Source of the DNA: Streptomyces fumanus
GTDB taxonomy: Bacteria; Actinomycetota; Actinomycetes; Streptomycetales; Streptomycetaceae
Assembly: GCF_014655295.1 (NCBI RefSeq)
Contig: NZ_BNBI01000024.1
Coordinates: 1-64,000, forward strand
DNA: 64,000 nucleotides
Reading direction: 5' to 3'
The stretch's first letter is position 1; each line of letters opens with the position of its first letter. The notes under the pieces are model-generated. The model had not been told where the DNA came from. It saw nothing but the letters and a program-made list of their open reading frames with translations, and ran no database searches. This document shows, one piece after another, positions 1 to 8,962 of this stretch. The translations under genes and the position numbers were made by a program.

Positions 1-3000
1 CACACCCTTGGGACGCCCCGTCGACCCCGACGTATAGATCACATACGCCGCATCAGCCGCCCGCAACGGCACCCTCCGCTCACCATCCACCGGAGCCACC
101 ACCGACCGCCCCGCCACCGACCCCACAACACCCGGATCGTCCACCACCAGCCGCCCGGCACGCTCCCCCACCACACCCGCCGTCGCCCGCGAACACACCA
201 CCACCGCCACACCGGCATCCGCCAGCACCAGCGCGACCCGCTCCGCCGGATACGCCGGATCGACCGGCACGAACGCCGCACCCGCCTTCACCACACCCAG
301 CACCACCGCCACCCACTCAGCCGAACGCTCCAACACCACCCCCACCCGATCCCCCGGCCCCACACCCCGAGCCATCAACTCACGCGCGAACCGATTCGCC
401 CGCTCCTCCAACTCCCCATACGTCCACCCCACACCCCCGAACTCCACCGCCACCACACCCGGCGTCCGCACCACCTGCGCCTCGAACAACTCAGGCAACG
501 TCCCCCCGGACACCACCCGCCCCGAGTCGTTCCACTCCTCCACCACCAAACGCCGTTCCTCGGCCGAGAGGATGTCGAGCCGGGCGAGCGGGCGGGCCGG
601 GTCGGTGGTGATGGCGTCCAGGATGCGCAGCAAGCGGCCGGTGATGGCCTCGGCCGTCGGTGCGTCGAGCACGTCGGGGCGGTACTCCACCCGCAGTTCC
701 AGTCGGGCGCCGCCGGGGCGCACCGCCAGGCTGAGGGGGTAGTGCGCCACGCTGGTCTCGACCGGGTCCGCGGTGGCGGGCAGGCCGCCCGGTTCGAGCA
801 CGGCGGCGGGGTAGTCCTCCGACACCACGATGGTGTCGAAGGCGCCGCCCGGGCCTGCCGCCCGCTGAATCTCGGCGAGCCCCAGGTGCTGGTGGTCGAT
901 GAGCGCGGCGCGCTGCATGTGGATGTCGGCCAGCAGGCCGGCGACCGGGGGCCCGGGGTCGAGCCGGGCGCGTACCGGGACGGTGTTCATGAACAGGCCG
1001 ACCATGTCCGCCACGGCAGGCAGTTCCGGCGGGCGGCCCGCGACGGCGGTGCCGAAGACGACGTCCGTACGTCCGGTCAGCGACCCGAGCAGCAGCGCCC
1101 AGGCCGCCAGGACGACGGAGTGGGGGGTGAGGCCCTGGCGTCGCGCCACCGCGCGCACCGCCGCCGTCAGCGCCTCGTCCGCCGTCACGGTCACGTGCCG
1201 GGGGCGGACCGGGGCCGCGTACCGGGCGGTGGGGGCGACCAGGGTGGGTTCCGTGGTGCCGGCCAGGGCACGCTGCCAGGCGTTGCGGGCGGCCTCGGGG
1301 TCCTGCCGGTCGAGCCAGCGGAGGTAGTCGCGGAACGGCCGGGCGGGGGGCAGGGCGGTGGCGTCGCCTCCGGCCGCGTAGATCTGGGACAGTTCGCGGA
1401 GCAGCACCGGTACGGACCAGCCGTCCACGAGGATGTGGTGGGCGGTGAGGACCATCCGGTAGCGGTCGTCGCCGAAGTCGATGAGCAGCAGCCGCGCCAG
1501 TGGGGGTGTCTGTGGGGAGAAGCGGTGGCCGAGGTCGTCGGCGGTGAGCCGGTCCGCGGCCGCGGCCGCGTCGAGGGGTGTGAGCCCGGCGAGGTTCTGT
1601 TCGCGGAACGGTGCCGTGACCTGGCCGACGATCGCCTGGACCGGGCGGTCCTCGCCGGGCAGGTGCCGGAACGCGGCGCGCAGACCGGGGTGCCGGTCGA
1701 GGAGTGCCTGCCATGACGCGCGCAGCAGTTTCCGGTCGAGGGGGCCCGCGAGGTCGAGGGTGGTCTGCACCAGGTAGACGTCGCGGGCCCGTTCGTCGTA
1801 GAGGGCGTGGAAGAGCAGCCCTTCCTGGAGCGGTGACAGCGGCCATGCCTCGACCACGTCGGGGCCCAGCTCGGCCAGGCGCTCCGCGGGGAGGGGTGAC
1901 AGTGACCGGGCGGCGGTCTCCGCGGGGACGGAGGCGGCGGCGGTCTCGGCGAGTGCGGCGAGCAGCGCGGGGGTGCCGTGTTCGAGGACCTGGCCGATGG
2001 TGAGCCGCAGGCCCGCCTGCCGGGCGCGGGTCACCACCAGCATCGCCGTGATCGAGTCGCCGCCGAGCGCGGTCAGCGAGTCGTCGGCGCCGACCGCGTC
2101 GAGGCCGAGCACGTCGGCGAAGAGCCCGCAGAGCTGTTCCTCCGCCGCGGTCGTGGGGCGGCGGTGGGCCGCCGGGGCTGCGTGTCCGGGCGCGGGCAGC
2201 GCGGCGCGGTCGAGCTTGCCGTTGACCGTCACCGGCAGGGCGTCCAGCGGTACCACGGCCGGCACCATGTAGTCGGGGAGGCGGGCGGCGGCGTAGGCGC
2301 GCAGGGCCGCCTCGTCCACGCCGCCGTCGCCGGGCACCACGTAGGCGACGAGCCGTGGTCCTCCGGTCCGGTCGGTGCGGGTGACGACCGCGATGTCCCG
2401 TACCGCGGGGTGGAGCGCCAGGACGGCCTGGATCTCGCCGGGTTCGATGCGGAAGCCGCGGATCTTCACCTGGTCGTCGTTGCGGCCCTCGTGCAGGAGC
2501 AGGCCCTCGTGGGTCCAGCGGGCGCGGTCGCCCGTGCGGTACATCCGTTCGCCCGGCGCGCCGAACGGGCAGGCCACGAAGCGCTCGGCGGTCAGCTCGC
2601 CGCGTCCGGCGTAGCCGCGTGCGAGCTGTGCGCCGGCCAGGTACAGCTCTCCGGACACTCCCAGGGGGACGGGGCGCAGGAACTCGTCGAGTACGTGGCA
2701 GCGGGTGTTCCAGACCGGTCGGCCGATGGGCACCGTGTCGCAGGGCGCCTCGGGCAGGCAGGCCCAGTGGGTGACCTCGACGGCCGCCTCGGTGGGCCCG
2801 TACAGGTTGATCAGCGGCAGCGGCAGGCTCCGGTGGAAGTCGGCCACCAGGTCGGGGGGCAGCGCCTCGCCGCTGGCCAGCACCCGGCGCAGGCTGCCGC
2901 ACCGGCCGCCGTCCCGTACCTCCAGTACGAAGGCCCGCAGCATCGACGGTACGAAGTGCGCCACCGTGACGCCTTCCCGTTCGATCAGGCCGGCGAGGTA

Positions 3001-5022
3001 GCCGGGGTCCCGGTGGCCGCCCGGACGTGCCACCACCAGGCAGGCTCCGGCGGTCAGAGTGCCGAAGAACTCCGGGACGGATACGTCGAAGCCCACGGAG
3101 GTCTTCTGCAGCACCCGGTCCGCGCCGGTCAGCGGGTAGGCGTCGTGCATCCACAGCAGCCGGTTGGCGATCGAGGCGTGCGCGACCGTCACGCCCTTGG
3201 GCCGTCCCGTCGATCCGGAGGTGTAGATCACGTAGGCGGGGTTGGCCGGGCGCAGCGGCGCGCGGCGGTCCGCGTCGGTCGGGGGCACCGGCGGGCGCGC
3301 GGCCAGCGAGGACCGGACGGCGGGGTCGTCCAGTACCAGGCGCTCCAGGCGCTCCGCGCCGGCGGTGACCGGTTCGGTGCCGGAGGTGCACACGACGAGT
3401 TCCGGGGCGGCGTCCGCGAGTATCAGGGCGACGCGTTCGGGGGGCGATCCGGGGTCGATCGGCACATAGGCGGCACCGGACTTGACGATGGCGAGCAGCG
3501 CGACGACCAGCTCCACCGACCGTTCCAGCACCACGCCGATCCGGCGCTCCGGGCCCGCCCCTCGCCTGATCAGCTCGTGCGCGAGCCGGTTGGCGCGGGC
3601 GTCCAGGTGGGCGTAGGTCAGGGTCTCGGCCTCGGACACCACCGCCCGGGCGTCCGGGGTGCGGGCGGCCTGCGCCTCGAACAGCTCCGGCAGGGTGCGG
3701 TGCCGCAGCGGTCGCGCGGTGTCGTTCCACTCGGCGAGGAGCAGCGCGGTCTCCCGGTCCGGCGGCAGGTCGACATCACCGGCCCGGGCGCCCGCGGCCA
3801 GGTCGGACAGGACGCGCAGGAACGCCGTCCGGTGCCCGGCGGTGCGCCCGTCGGCGTCGGTCGCGCACCACACGTCGAGGTGGGCGCCCGCCGCATTGCC
3901 GCGGACCAGGAAGGTCAGCCCGTCGGCGGGGCCGGCCGCCAGGTCGCGGGTGCGGGCGGGGATCCCCGCGAAGTCCAGTTCCCGGTCGGCGAGGACGATG
4001 TCCACGACGGGGCCGAAGTGCGGCCGGTCGCCCGCGGGCCAGCCCAGGTCGCGGTGGAGGTCCTCGCCGCGGTAGCGCTGATGGCCGGCGGCCTCCCGCA
4101 ACTCCGCCGACAGCAGCGCCGTGAGGTCCGGGAGCGTCGCGCCGGGGTCGACGGAGACGCGGACCGGCAGGGTGTTGGCCGCGGTGCCCGGGGACCGTTC
4201 GGCCAGCGGCCCGGGGCGGCCGGGCAGCCGGACGCCGAACACCACGTCGCGGACCCCGGCCCCCCGGGCGAGATACGCCGCGGCGGCGGCCACGATCACG
4301 TGGTACGGGTCCGCCCCGACGCTCTCGGCCAGCTTCCGCAGCCGCCGCTCCACCGCCTCCCCCACGGGGGCCGGACCCGGATCGTCGTCCGGGTCCGCGG
4401 CATACGGGGCGAGCGACACGGGTTCGGGGTGGTCGGCGAAGCGGGCGGTCCAGTACTCCCGGTTCCGCACGAAGTCGGCCGACACCCGGTAGGTCTCCTC
4501 CTCGGCCAGCAGCTCCTCGGGGGAGGCGAAGGGCGACGGGCCGCAGGTCACTCCGGCGCAGAGGGCCGTGTAGTGCTCGGCGGCCCGTCGTTCGAGCAGC
4601 GGACGGGCCTGACGGTCCACCAGCAGACGGTGGTGGCGCAGGTACCACAGCCAGCGGTCGTCCGCCGTCCGGAGCACGGCCTGGGCGAGCAGCCCCGCGG
4701 GCCGGGCGCGTTCGGCGTCCATCCAGCGCCGGGCGGCCGCCTCCGGGTCCGGTGCGGCGCGCAGGTCGACGACGGGGATCTCCCGGTCGTACGGCAGGCC
4801 CACGAGGTACGGGCCGTCCGCGGTGTCCTCGACCTCCACGTCGAGCCCGGCGTCCGCGACCGCCGCGCGCACCGCCCGCACCAGACGCGGCGCGTCGACC
4901 GGCCCGGTCAGCTCGGCACAGCCCGCGAGGTGGTACGCGGTGTCCGGCGCACCGCCCCGCTGGGCCAGACGGATGTCGTACTGCGCTGCCGACAGCCGAC
5001 GGCGGCTGCTGCCTTCACTCAT
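1..5022 (-). CDS. Nonribosomal peptide synthetase, C-A-PCP-C-A... (partial, runs off left edge)
   Basis: First 1674 codons of a modular NRPS; the 3' part lies outside the window. ATG at 5022 follows GAGGG and opens with the condensation-type start LSAAQYDIRLAQ. Domains in order: C1 (about residues 5-420); A1 (about 435-930) with LTYAHLD, YTSGSTGRPKG, FDVSVPEF, YGPTE, YRTGD and NGKLDRAALP; PCP with GGDSI (Ser about 990); C2 (about 1056-1490) with PLSPLQEGLLFHAL and an intact HHILVDG; then A2, cut just after YTSGSTGRPKGV. The A1 pocket reads D-V-P-H-L-S-L-V-E, closest to the serine code DVWHLSLVDK, so Ser is inferred. In C1 the HHxxxDG box is degenerate (RHHRLLVDR; catalytic second His replaced by Arg). 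It lies 36 nt downstream of the exporter gene in the same operon. The product is not identifiable from this fragment. Confidence 0.93.
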   Translation of the reverse strand, partial: MSEGSSRRRLSAAQYDIRLAQRGGAPDTAYHLAGCAELTGPVDAPRLVRAVRAAVADAGLDVEVEDTADGPYLVGLPYDREIPVVDLRAAPDPEAAARRWMDAERARPAGLLAQAVLRTADDRWLWYLRHHRLLVDRQARPLLERRAAEHYTALCAGVTCGPSPFASPEELLAEEETYRVSADFVRNREYWTARFADHPEPVSLAPYAADPDDDPGPAPVGEAVERRLRKLAESVGADPYHVIVAAAAAYLARGAGVRDVVFGVRLPGRPGPLAERSPGTAANTLPVRVSVDPGATLPDLTALLSAELREAAGHQRYRGEDLHRDLGWPAGDRPHFGPVVDIVLADRELDFAGIPARTRDLAAGPADGLTFLVRGNAAGAHLDVWCATDADGRTAGHRTAFLRVLSDLAAGARAGDVDLPPDRETALLLAEWNDTARPLRHRTLPELFEAQAARTPDARAVVSEAETLTYAHLDARANRLAHELIRRGAGPERRIGVVLERSVELVVALLAIVKSGAAYVPIDPGSPPERVALILADAAPELVVCTSGTEPVTAGAERLERLVLDDPAVRSSLAARPPVPPTDADRRAPLRPANPAYVIYTSGSTGRPKGVTVAHASIANRLLWMHDAYPLTGADRVLQKTSVGFDVSVPEFFGTLTAGACLVVARPGGHRDPGYLAGLIEREGVTVAHFVPSMLRAFVLEVRDGGRCGSLRRVLASGEALPPDLVADFHRSLPLPLINLYGPTEAAVEVTHWACLPEAPCDTVPIGRPVWNTRCHVLDEFLRPVPLGVSGELYLAGAQLARGYAGRGELTAERFVACPFGAPGERMYRTGDRARWTHEGLLLHEGRNDDQVKIRGFRIEPGEIQAVLALHPAVRDIAVVTRTDRTGGPRLVAYVVPGDGGVDEAALRAYAAARLPDYMVPAVVPLDALPVTVNGKLDRAALPAPGHAAPAAHRRPTTAAEEQLCGLFADVLGLDAVGADDSLTALGGDSITAMLVVTRARQAGLRLTIGQVLEHGTPALLAALAETAAASVPAETAARSLSPLPAERLAELGPDVVEAWPLSPLQEGLLFHALYDERARDVYLVQTTLDLAGPLDRKLLRASWQALLDRHPGLRAAFRHLPGEDRPVQAIVGQVTAPFREQNLAGLTPLDAAAAADRLTADDLGHRFSPQTPPLARLLLIDFGDDRYRMVLTAHHILVDGWSVPVLLRELSQIYAAGGDATALPPARPFRDYLRWLDRQDPEAARNAWQRALAGTTEPTLVAPTARYAAPVRPRHVTVTADEALTAAVRAVARRQGLTPHSVVLAAWALLLGSLTGRTDVVFGTAVAGRPPELPAVADMVGLFMNTVPVRARLDPGPPVAGLLADIHMQRAALIDHQHLGLAEIQRAAGPGGAFDTIVVSEDYPAAVLEPGGLPATADPVETSVAHYPLSLAVRPGGARLELRVEYRPDVLDAPTAEAITGRLLRILDAITTDPARPLARLDILSAEERRLVVEEWNDSGRVVSGGTLPELFEAQVVRTPGVVAVEFGGVGWTYGELEERANRFARELMARGVGPGDRVGVVLERSAEWVAVVLGVVKAGAAFVPVDPAYPAERVALVLADAGVAVVVCSRATAGVVGERAGRLVVDDPGVVGSVAGRSVVAPVDGERRVPLRAADAAYVIYTSGSTGRPKGV

Positions 5023-5058
5023 GCGGGTGCCCTCATCTGGATCGACCGGGAACTGTCT

Positions 5059-7167
5059 CTACTGGACCGGCGGCGGGCCCAGCCGGTGCGGGGCTCCGCC
5101 GGCTCCGCGGGGCGGCAGGGGGCCGGGGGGCGGGCCCATTCCCGGGCCGGGCGGCGGACCCATGCCGGGGCCGGGGGGCGGGCCCATGCCGGGGCCGGGG
5201 GGCGGGCCGGGGTGCGGGCCCATGGGGAGCGCTCCGGCGGTGGCGGGCTCCGGTACCCGTTGCGGCTCCGGTGCCCGTTCCGGTTCCGGTGCCGGGCGGG
5301 CCGCCGCGAACTGGGTGCGGCACAGCTCGGCGTAGAGGCCGTCGGCGTCGAGCAGTTCCTCGTGGGTGCCCTGTTCGACGATCCGGCCGCCGTCCACCAC
5401 CAGGATCTGGTCGGCCTCCCTGATCGTGGACAGCCGGTGCGCGATCACCAGCGAGGTGCGGCCCGCCAGCGCGGTGCGCAACGCCGCCTGCACCTGTGCT
5501 TCCGACTCGGAGTCCAGGTGCGCGGTGGCCTCGTCGAGGACCACGATCGGCGGGGCCTTGAGCAGCAGCCGGGCGATCGCCACCCGCTGCTTCTCGCCGC
5601 CCGACAGCCGGTAGCCCCGGTCGCCCACCACGGTGTCCAGGCCCTCCGGCAGCGAGGAGACCAGGTCCCAGATCCGGGCCGCCTCGCACGCCTTGCGCAT
5701 CTCCTCCTCGGTCGCCTCCGGCCGTGCGTACAGCAGGTTGGCGCGCAGGGTGTCGTGGAACATGTGGGCGTCCTGGGTCACCATGCCGACCGTGTCGCGC
5801 AGCGAGTCCAGCGTCACGTCGCGCACATCGACACCGCCGATGCGCACCGCGCCGGAGTTCACGTCGTACAGCCGGGGCACCAGGTGGGTGAGGGTGGTCT
5901 TGCCCGCGCCCGACGGCCCGACCAGCGCGGTCAGCTTGCCCCCGGGGGCGGTGAAGGAGACCTCGCGCAGGACCGGCGGGTTCTCGGTGCGGCCCGGTGC
6001 GGGCAGCGCGATCGACTCCAGGGAGGCCAGCGACACATCGGCGGGGGTCGGGTAGCGGAACCCCACCTTGTCGAAGGTGATGTCCGGTGCCGTGTCACCG
6101 CTCGCGGGCAGCGGCCGGGCTCCCGGGCGCTGCGAGATCAGCGGCTTGAGGTCCAGTACCTCGAAGACGCGGTCGAAGCTCACCAGCGCGGTCATGGCTT
6201 CGGCCTGTACGCCGGAGAGCTGGTTGATGGGGGCGAACATCCGGCCCAGCAGGGCCGCCATCGCCACCAGGGTGCCGATCGGGAAGGACCCGTCGATGGT
6301 CAGCACACCGCCCAGCCCGTACACCACCGCGGTGGCGAGGGAGGCGATCAGCATCACCGTGATCAGCAGCATCTCGGCGTACACCGAGGTCACCACGCCG
6401 ATGTCGCGCACCCGGGCCGCGCGCCGCGCGAACAGGCGGTTCTCCTGCTCGGGACGGCCGAAGAGCTTGGTCAGCAGCGCGCCGGCGACATTGAACCGCT
6501 CCATCATGAGCGAACTCATCTCGGCGTCCTGCTGCATCGATTCGCGGGTGAGCCGCTGCAGCCGCCGCCCGACCAGCCTGCCGGGCAGCATGAACAGCGG
6601 CAGCATCACCAGCGCCGCCAAGGTGAGCGCCCAGGACAGGTAGACCATGGTGCCCAGCACCAGCAGCAGGGTCAGGGTGCTGGAGACGGCGGTGGACAGC
6701 AGTGAGGTGACGGCCCGCTGCGCCTGGATGACGTCGGTGTTGAGCCGGCTCACCAGCGCCCCGGTCTGCGCCCGGGTGAAGAACGCCAGCGGCTGGCGCT
6801 GGACGTGCTCGAACACCTGGGTGCGCAGGTCGTAGATGAGGTGTTCGCCGATCCGCCCGGACAGCCAGGCCGCGACCAGTCGGCCCAACGCCTCGGCCAG
6901 TGCCAGCGCACCGGCCAGCACCGCCATGGTGACCACCACGTCGGTGTCCCGCGGGATCACACCGTCGTCGATGATGACCTTGAGCAGCAGGGGGACCGCC
7001 ACGGTGATGCCCGAGCCCGCGACGGTCACCGTCAGCAGCAGGGCGGCCCGTACGCGGTACGGCCGGAGATAGGGCAGGATCCTGCGGACGGTGCCGGGCC
7101 GGACCCGCTGCTGGGTCACGTCCTCCCCGCCCATCCCGCGGATCATGATGGGCCCTGGGCCGCTCAC
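5059..7167 (-). CDS. ABC transporter, fused membrane and ATPase domains (natural-product exporter type)
   Basis: 702-residue half-transporter. GTG start at 7167 overlaps the stop of the MbtH gene by 4 bp (GTGA), so translation is probably coupled. A six-helix ABC exporter membrane domain (from about residue 30, LPYLRPYRVRAALLLTVTVAG, to about 340) is followed by an ATPase domain with Walker A GPSGAGKTT (about 414), signature LSGGEKQR (about 521) and Walker B IVVLDEAT (about 537). The C-terminus is unusual: a Pro/Gly/Met tail with three copies of GPGMGPPP. It lies between MbtH and the NRPS, so export of the peptide or self-resistance is the likely job, acting as a homodimer in the cytoplasmic membrane. 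Substrate is inferred from context only. Confidence 0.93.
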   Translation of the reverse strand: MSGPGPIMIRGMGGEDVTQQRVRPGTVRRILPYLRPYRVRAALLLTVTVAGSGITVAVPLLLKVIIDDGVIPRDTDVVVTMAVLAGALALAEALGRLVAAWLSGRIGEHLIYDLRTQVFEHVQRQPLAFFTRAQTGALVSRLNTDVIQAQRAVTSLLSTAVSSTLTLLLVLGTMVYLSWALTLAALVMLPLFMLPGRLVGRRLQRLTRESMQQDAEMSSLMMERFNVAGALLTKLFGRPEQENRLFARRAARVRDIGVVTSVYAEMLLITVMLIASLATAVVYGLGGVLTIDGSFPIGTLVAMAALLGRMFAPINQLSGVQAEAMTALVSFDRVFEVLDLKPLISQRPGARPLPASGDTAPDITFDKVGFRYPTPADVSLASLESIALPAPGRTENPPVLREVSFTAPGGKLTALVGPSGAGKTTLTHLVPRLYDVNSGAVRIGGVDVRDVTLDSLRDTVGMVTQDAHMFHDTLRANLLYARPEATEEEMRKACEAARIWDLVSSLPEGLDTVVGDRGYRLSGGEKQRVAIARLLLKAPPIVVLDEATAHLDSESEAQVQAALRTALAGRTSLVIAHRLSTIREADQILVVDGGRIVEQGTHEELLDADGLYAELCRTQFAAARPAPEPERAPEPQRVPEPATAGALPMGPHPGPPPGPGMGPPPGPGMGPPPGPGMGPPPGPLPPRGAGGAPHRLGPPPVQ
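5118..5222 (-). repeat. Tandem repeat encoding GPGMGPPP units in the exporter tail
   Basis: Near-identical 24-bp units (about three full copies plus degenerate flanks) encode GPGMGPPP at about residues 650-683 of the exporter. Pure G/C composition makes this stretch prone to slippage, so copy number may vary between strains. Confidence 0.8.
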
Positions 7168-7424
7168 GAGGTGGTCTTCTCGTACGTGGCCTGCTCCTCG
7201 GCGGCCTGCTCCTCGTACCGCCGCATCTCCTCGATGAGGCTCTTGGGCCGCATGTCGGTCCAGTTCTTCTCGATGTACTCCAGGATCGTCCGGCGGGTGT
7301 CCTCGGCGTGGGCGATCTCCCAGCCCGCCGGGACGTCGGCGAACGCCGGCCACAGCGAGTACTGCCCCTCGTCATTGATGAGCGCCAGGAATCGTCCGTT
7401 CTCATCGTCGAACGGGTTGGCCAT
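7164..7424 (-). CDS. MbtH-like protein
   Basis: 86 residues, the usual size of the family. Family hallmarks are visible: ANPFDDENG near the N-terminus, QYSLWPAFADVPAGW, and a tail with NWTDMRPKSL. MbtH proteins bind NRPS adenylation domains in the cytoplasm and are often needed for their solubility or activity. It is the first gene of the MbtH-exporter-NRPS operon, with a GGGGGAG ribosome site just before ATG. The NRPS A domains encoded downstream are the obvious partners. Confidence 0.96.
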   Translation of the reverse strand: MANPFDDENGRFLALINDEGQYSLWPAFADVPAGWEIAHAEDTRRTILEYIEKNWTDMRPKSLIEEMRRYEEQAAEEQATYEKTTS

Positions 7425-7897
7425 GATCTCCCCCTGCGGATTATGAATAGCAGTCGTGGAAATGCGCGGTCACGGTAACAAGGCCGATATGGCACCGCAA
7501 GGAATGGGGTGATGGACATCGTCTAACCGATTGCCCTGACCGGTTGGACGCCCCGGACCTCCCGATTGAATACAGGAAGGAATTGCGGCTCGGCGACGGA
7601 GGGTTCACCGCGACCAGGCGATTGCTGCCGGCGAGTTCGGTGGCGGGCCGGCCGCGGCGGCGGACCGCCGACCCGCTGCCCCGCCCTGGATTCCCTGGTG
7701 AATCCGCCGGAAATCCCTGTTGCTTTCCGGCCTCAGCATCACACGCCCCCGGCGGTTCGACAACACCGTCCAATTGAGCGCGGTCAGCGCTTGGACGTGA
7801 ATGAGGAGGTTGCGGTCCGGTTTCCCGCCGGTCACCTACGCCGTTCGGCCCGGGCCGTTTTCGGATGATCGGCGGGCGTGCGGGCCGATCGGTCGTC
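7425..7897. other. Intergenic region upstream of the NRPS operon, no gene seen
   Basis: No open frame here has coding character. It contains the candidate promoter at 7472-7500, a short inverted repeat AACCG/CGGTT at 7525-7545, and one GTTCGAC at 7755-7761 that matches half of the palindrome known for StrR-type activators; the second half is not present. Likely the control region for the NRPS operon. Confidence 0.6.
7472..7500 (-). promoter_or_regulatory. Candidate promoter for the MbtH-exporter-NRPS operon
   Basis: On the minus strand TTGCGG, a 17-nt spacer and TACCGT give a plausible sigma-HrdB-like promoter about 45 nt upstream of the MbtH start codon. Sequence match only. Confidence 0.4.
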
Positions 7898-8899
7898 CTA
7901 GTCCTGCGGCACTTCGTGATGATCTATCCGCGCGGCGATGTCCCACCAGATTCCCGAGCATTCACGGGCGAGCCCGGCGACGATCTTCCTGGCGTGCGGC
8001 GGGACGTTGTCGATGATCTCCTGCCACTCCGCGCCGGTGAGGATGTGGATGTTGAGCATCCGCAGCAGGGTGCGGCCGGTCTCGCTGAACCGCATCGCGG
8101 GGTCCGCCTTGAGCCGGTTCACCTCCGAGACCCGCTCCGCGGCGGTGCGGGTCTCGGCGGCCGCCGCTGCGGGCGCCGCACCGCCGCCCAGCGGGAGGCC
8201 GGTGTCCTCGGGCTGCCGCGCGCGCCGCGGACGGGGCTTGGTACGCGGCTGCGGCAGCGGCTCCTCGCCTCGGCGGATCCGGTTCCGCACGTCCCTGGCG
8301 GTCTCGGGGGAGATCCCCGCGACACGGGCGATCTGCCGCAGCGACAGGCCCGGGTTCTCCCTGATGATCTTCCCGGCGCGTTCCCGTCCGATCGCGTTGT
8401 TGACGGGGCGCACTCGCCCGTCCTGACCGATCCGGCTGCCGTGCGCCACCGCGCCCCCGGCCGTCCGCCGGCGGATCTCGCCGACCGTGCCCGGTGAGAG
8501 GCCGGCGACCGAGGCGATCATCCGGTCCGACCACTGCGGGTGCGACACGATGATGCGCGCGGCCGCGCTCTTGCGGTCCGCCATCGTCAGCGGCAGGCCG
8601 TGGGTGATGTTCGACTCCACCGCCAGCACGAAGGCATCGGACTCGGAGCCGACGAAATAGGCGATGGCGATCTTTTTGTCGCCGCGGAGTTCAGCCGCGC
8701 GTAATCTGTGTACGCCGTCGATCACCCGCATCGTCGACCGGTGGACCACTATGGGAGGAAGTGGCGCTCTCACTTCCGCGAGGGCCCGAATGTGATCCAT
8801 GTCCTCACCCGAGCTGCGCGGCGAAGCCGCCACGGACAGCGAACCGATCTCGACTTCGACGACCATCCCCTGATCGAATTGCGCCTGGCCAGGCTGCAT
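7898..8899 (-). CDS. StrR/NovG-type pathway activator (ParB-like domain plus HTH)
   Basis: 333 residues. A ParB/Spo0J-type domain (about residues 12-105; LPPIVVHRSTMRVIDGVHRLRAAELRG) is followed by a first helix-turn-helix (about 124-145, DRMIASVAGLSPGTVGEIRRR) and a second (about 184-208, LSLRQIARVAGISPET). This layout is that of StrR, NovG and Bbr, which activate antibiotic clusters. ATG at 8899 is preferred over one 24 codons upstream because AAAGGAGGGG sits 6 nt before it. Codon 66 (the Leu of VHRL) is TTA, plus-strand position 8702-8704, so expression probably depends on the bldA tRNA. It lies directly upstream of the NRPS operon on the same strand and is its likely activator. Confidence 0.92.
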   Translation of the reverse strand: MQPGQAQFDQGMVVEVEIGSLSVAASPRSSGEDMDHIRALAEVRAPLPPIVVHRSTMRVIDGVHRLRAAELRGDKKIAIAYFVGSESDAFVLAVESNITHGLPLTMADRKSAAARIIVSHPQWSDRMIASVAGLSPGTVGEIRRRTAGGAVAHGSRIGQDGRVRPVNNAIGRERAGKIIRENPGLSLRQIARVAGISPETARDVRNRIRRGEEPLPQPRTKPRPRRARQPEDTGLPLGGGAAPAAAAAETRTAAERVSEVNRLKADPAMRFSETGRTLLRMLNIHILTGAEWQEIIDNVPPHARKIVAGLARECSGIWWDIAARIDHHEVPQD

Positions 8900-8936
8900 T
8901 GCAAGCCCCTCCTTTGATGTACGCACAAGCACGTGA

Positions 8937-8962
8937 CCCGCGATGAATGAACGATTCGCGGG
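8937..8962. promoter_or_regulatory. Inverted repeat upstream of the StrR-type gene
   Basis: CCCGCGA and TCGCGGG, perfect 7-bp arms around a 12-nt spacer, centred about 50 nt upstream of the StrR-type start codon. Position fits an operator for autoregulation or for another regulator. No match to a consensus I know with certainty. Confidence 0.35.

Noticed and set aside
491..3730. A 1079-codon minus-strand frame within the NRPS
   Set aside because: Out of frame with the A1-PCP-C2 motifs; composition is Arg/Pro/Gly-rich without conserved motifs.
1978..6705. A 1575-codon open frame on the plus strand across the NRPS and exporter genes
   Set aside because: It is the antisense of two well-supported genes; the translation is His/Gly/Val-rich with no domain, as expected for GC-rich shadow frames.
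7755..7761. GTTCGAC as a StrR-type binding site upstream of the NRPS operon
   Set aside because: Only one half-site; the partner half at the required spacing is absent.
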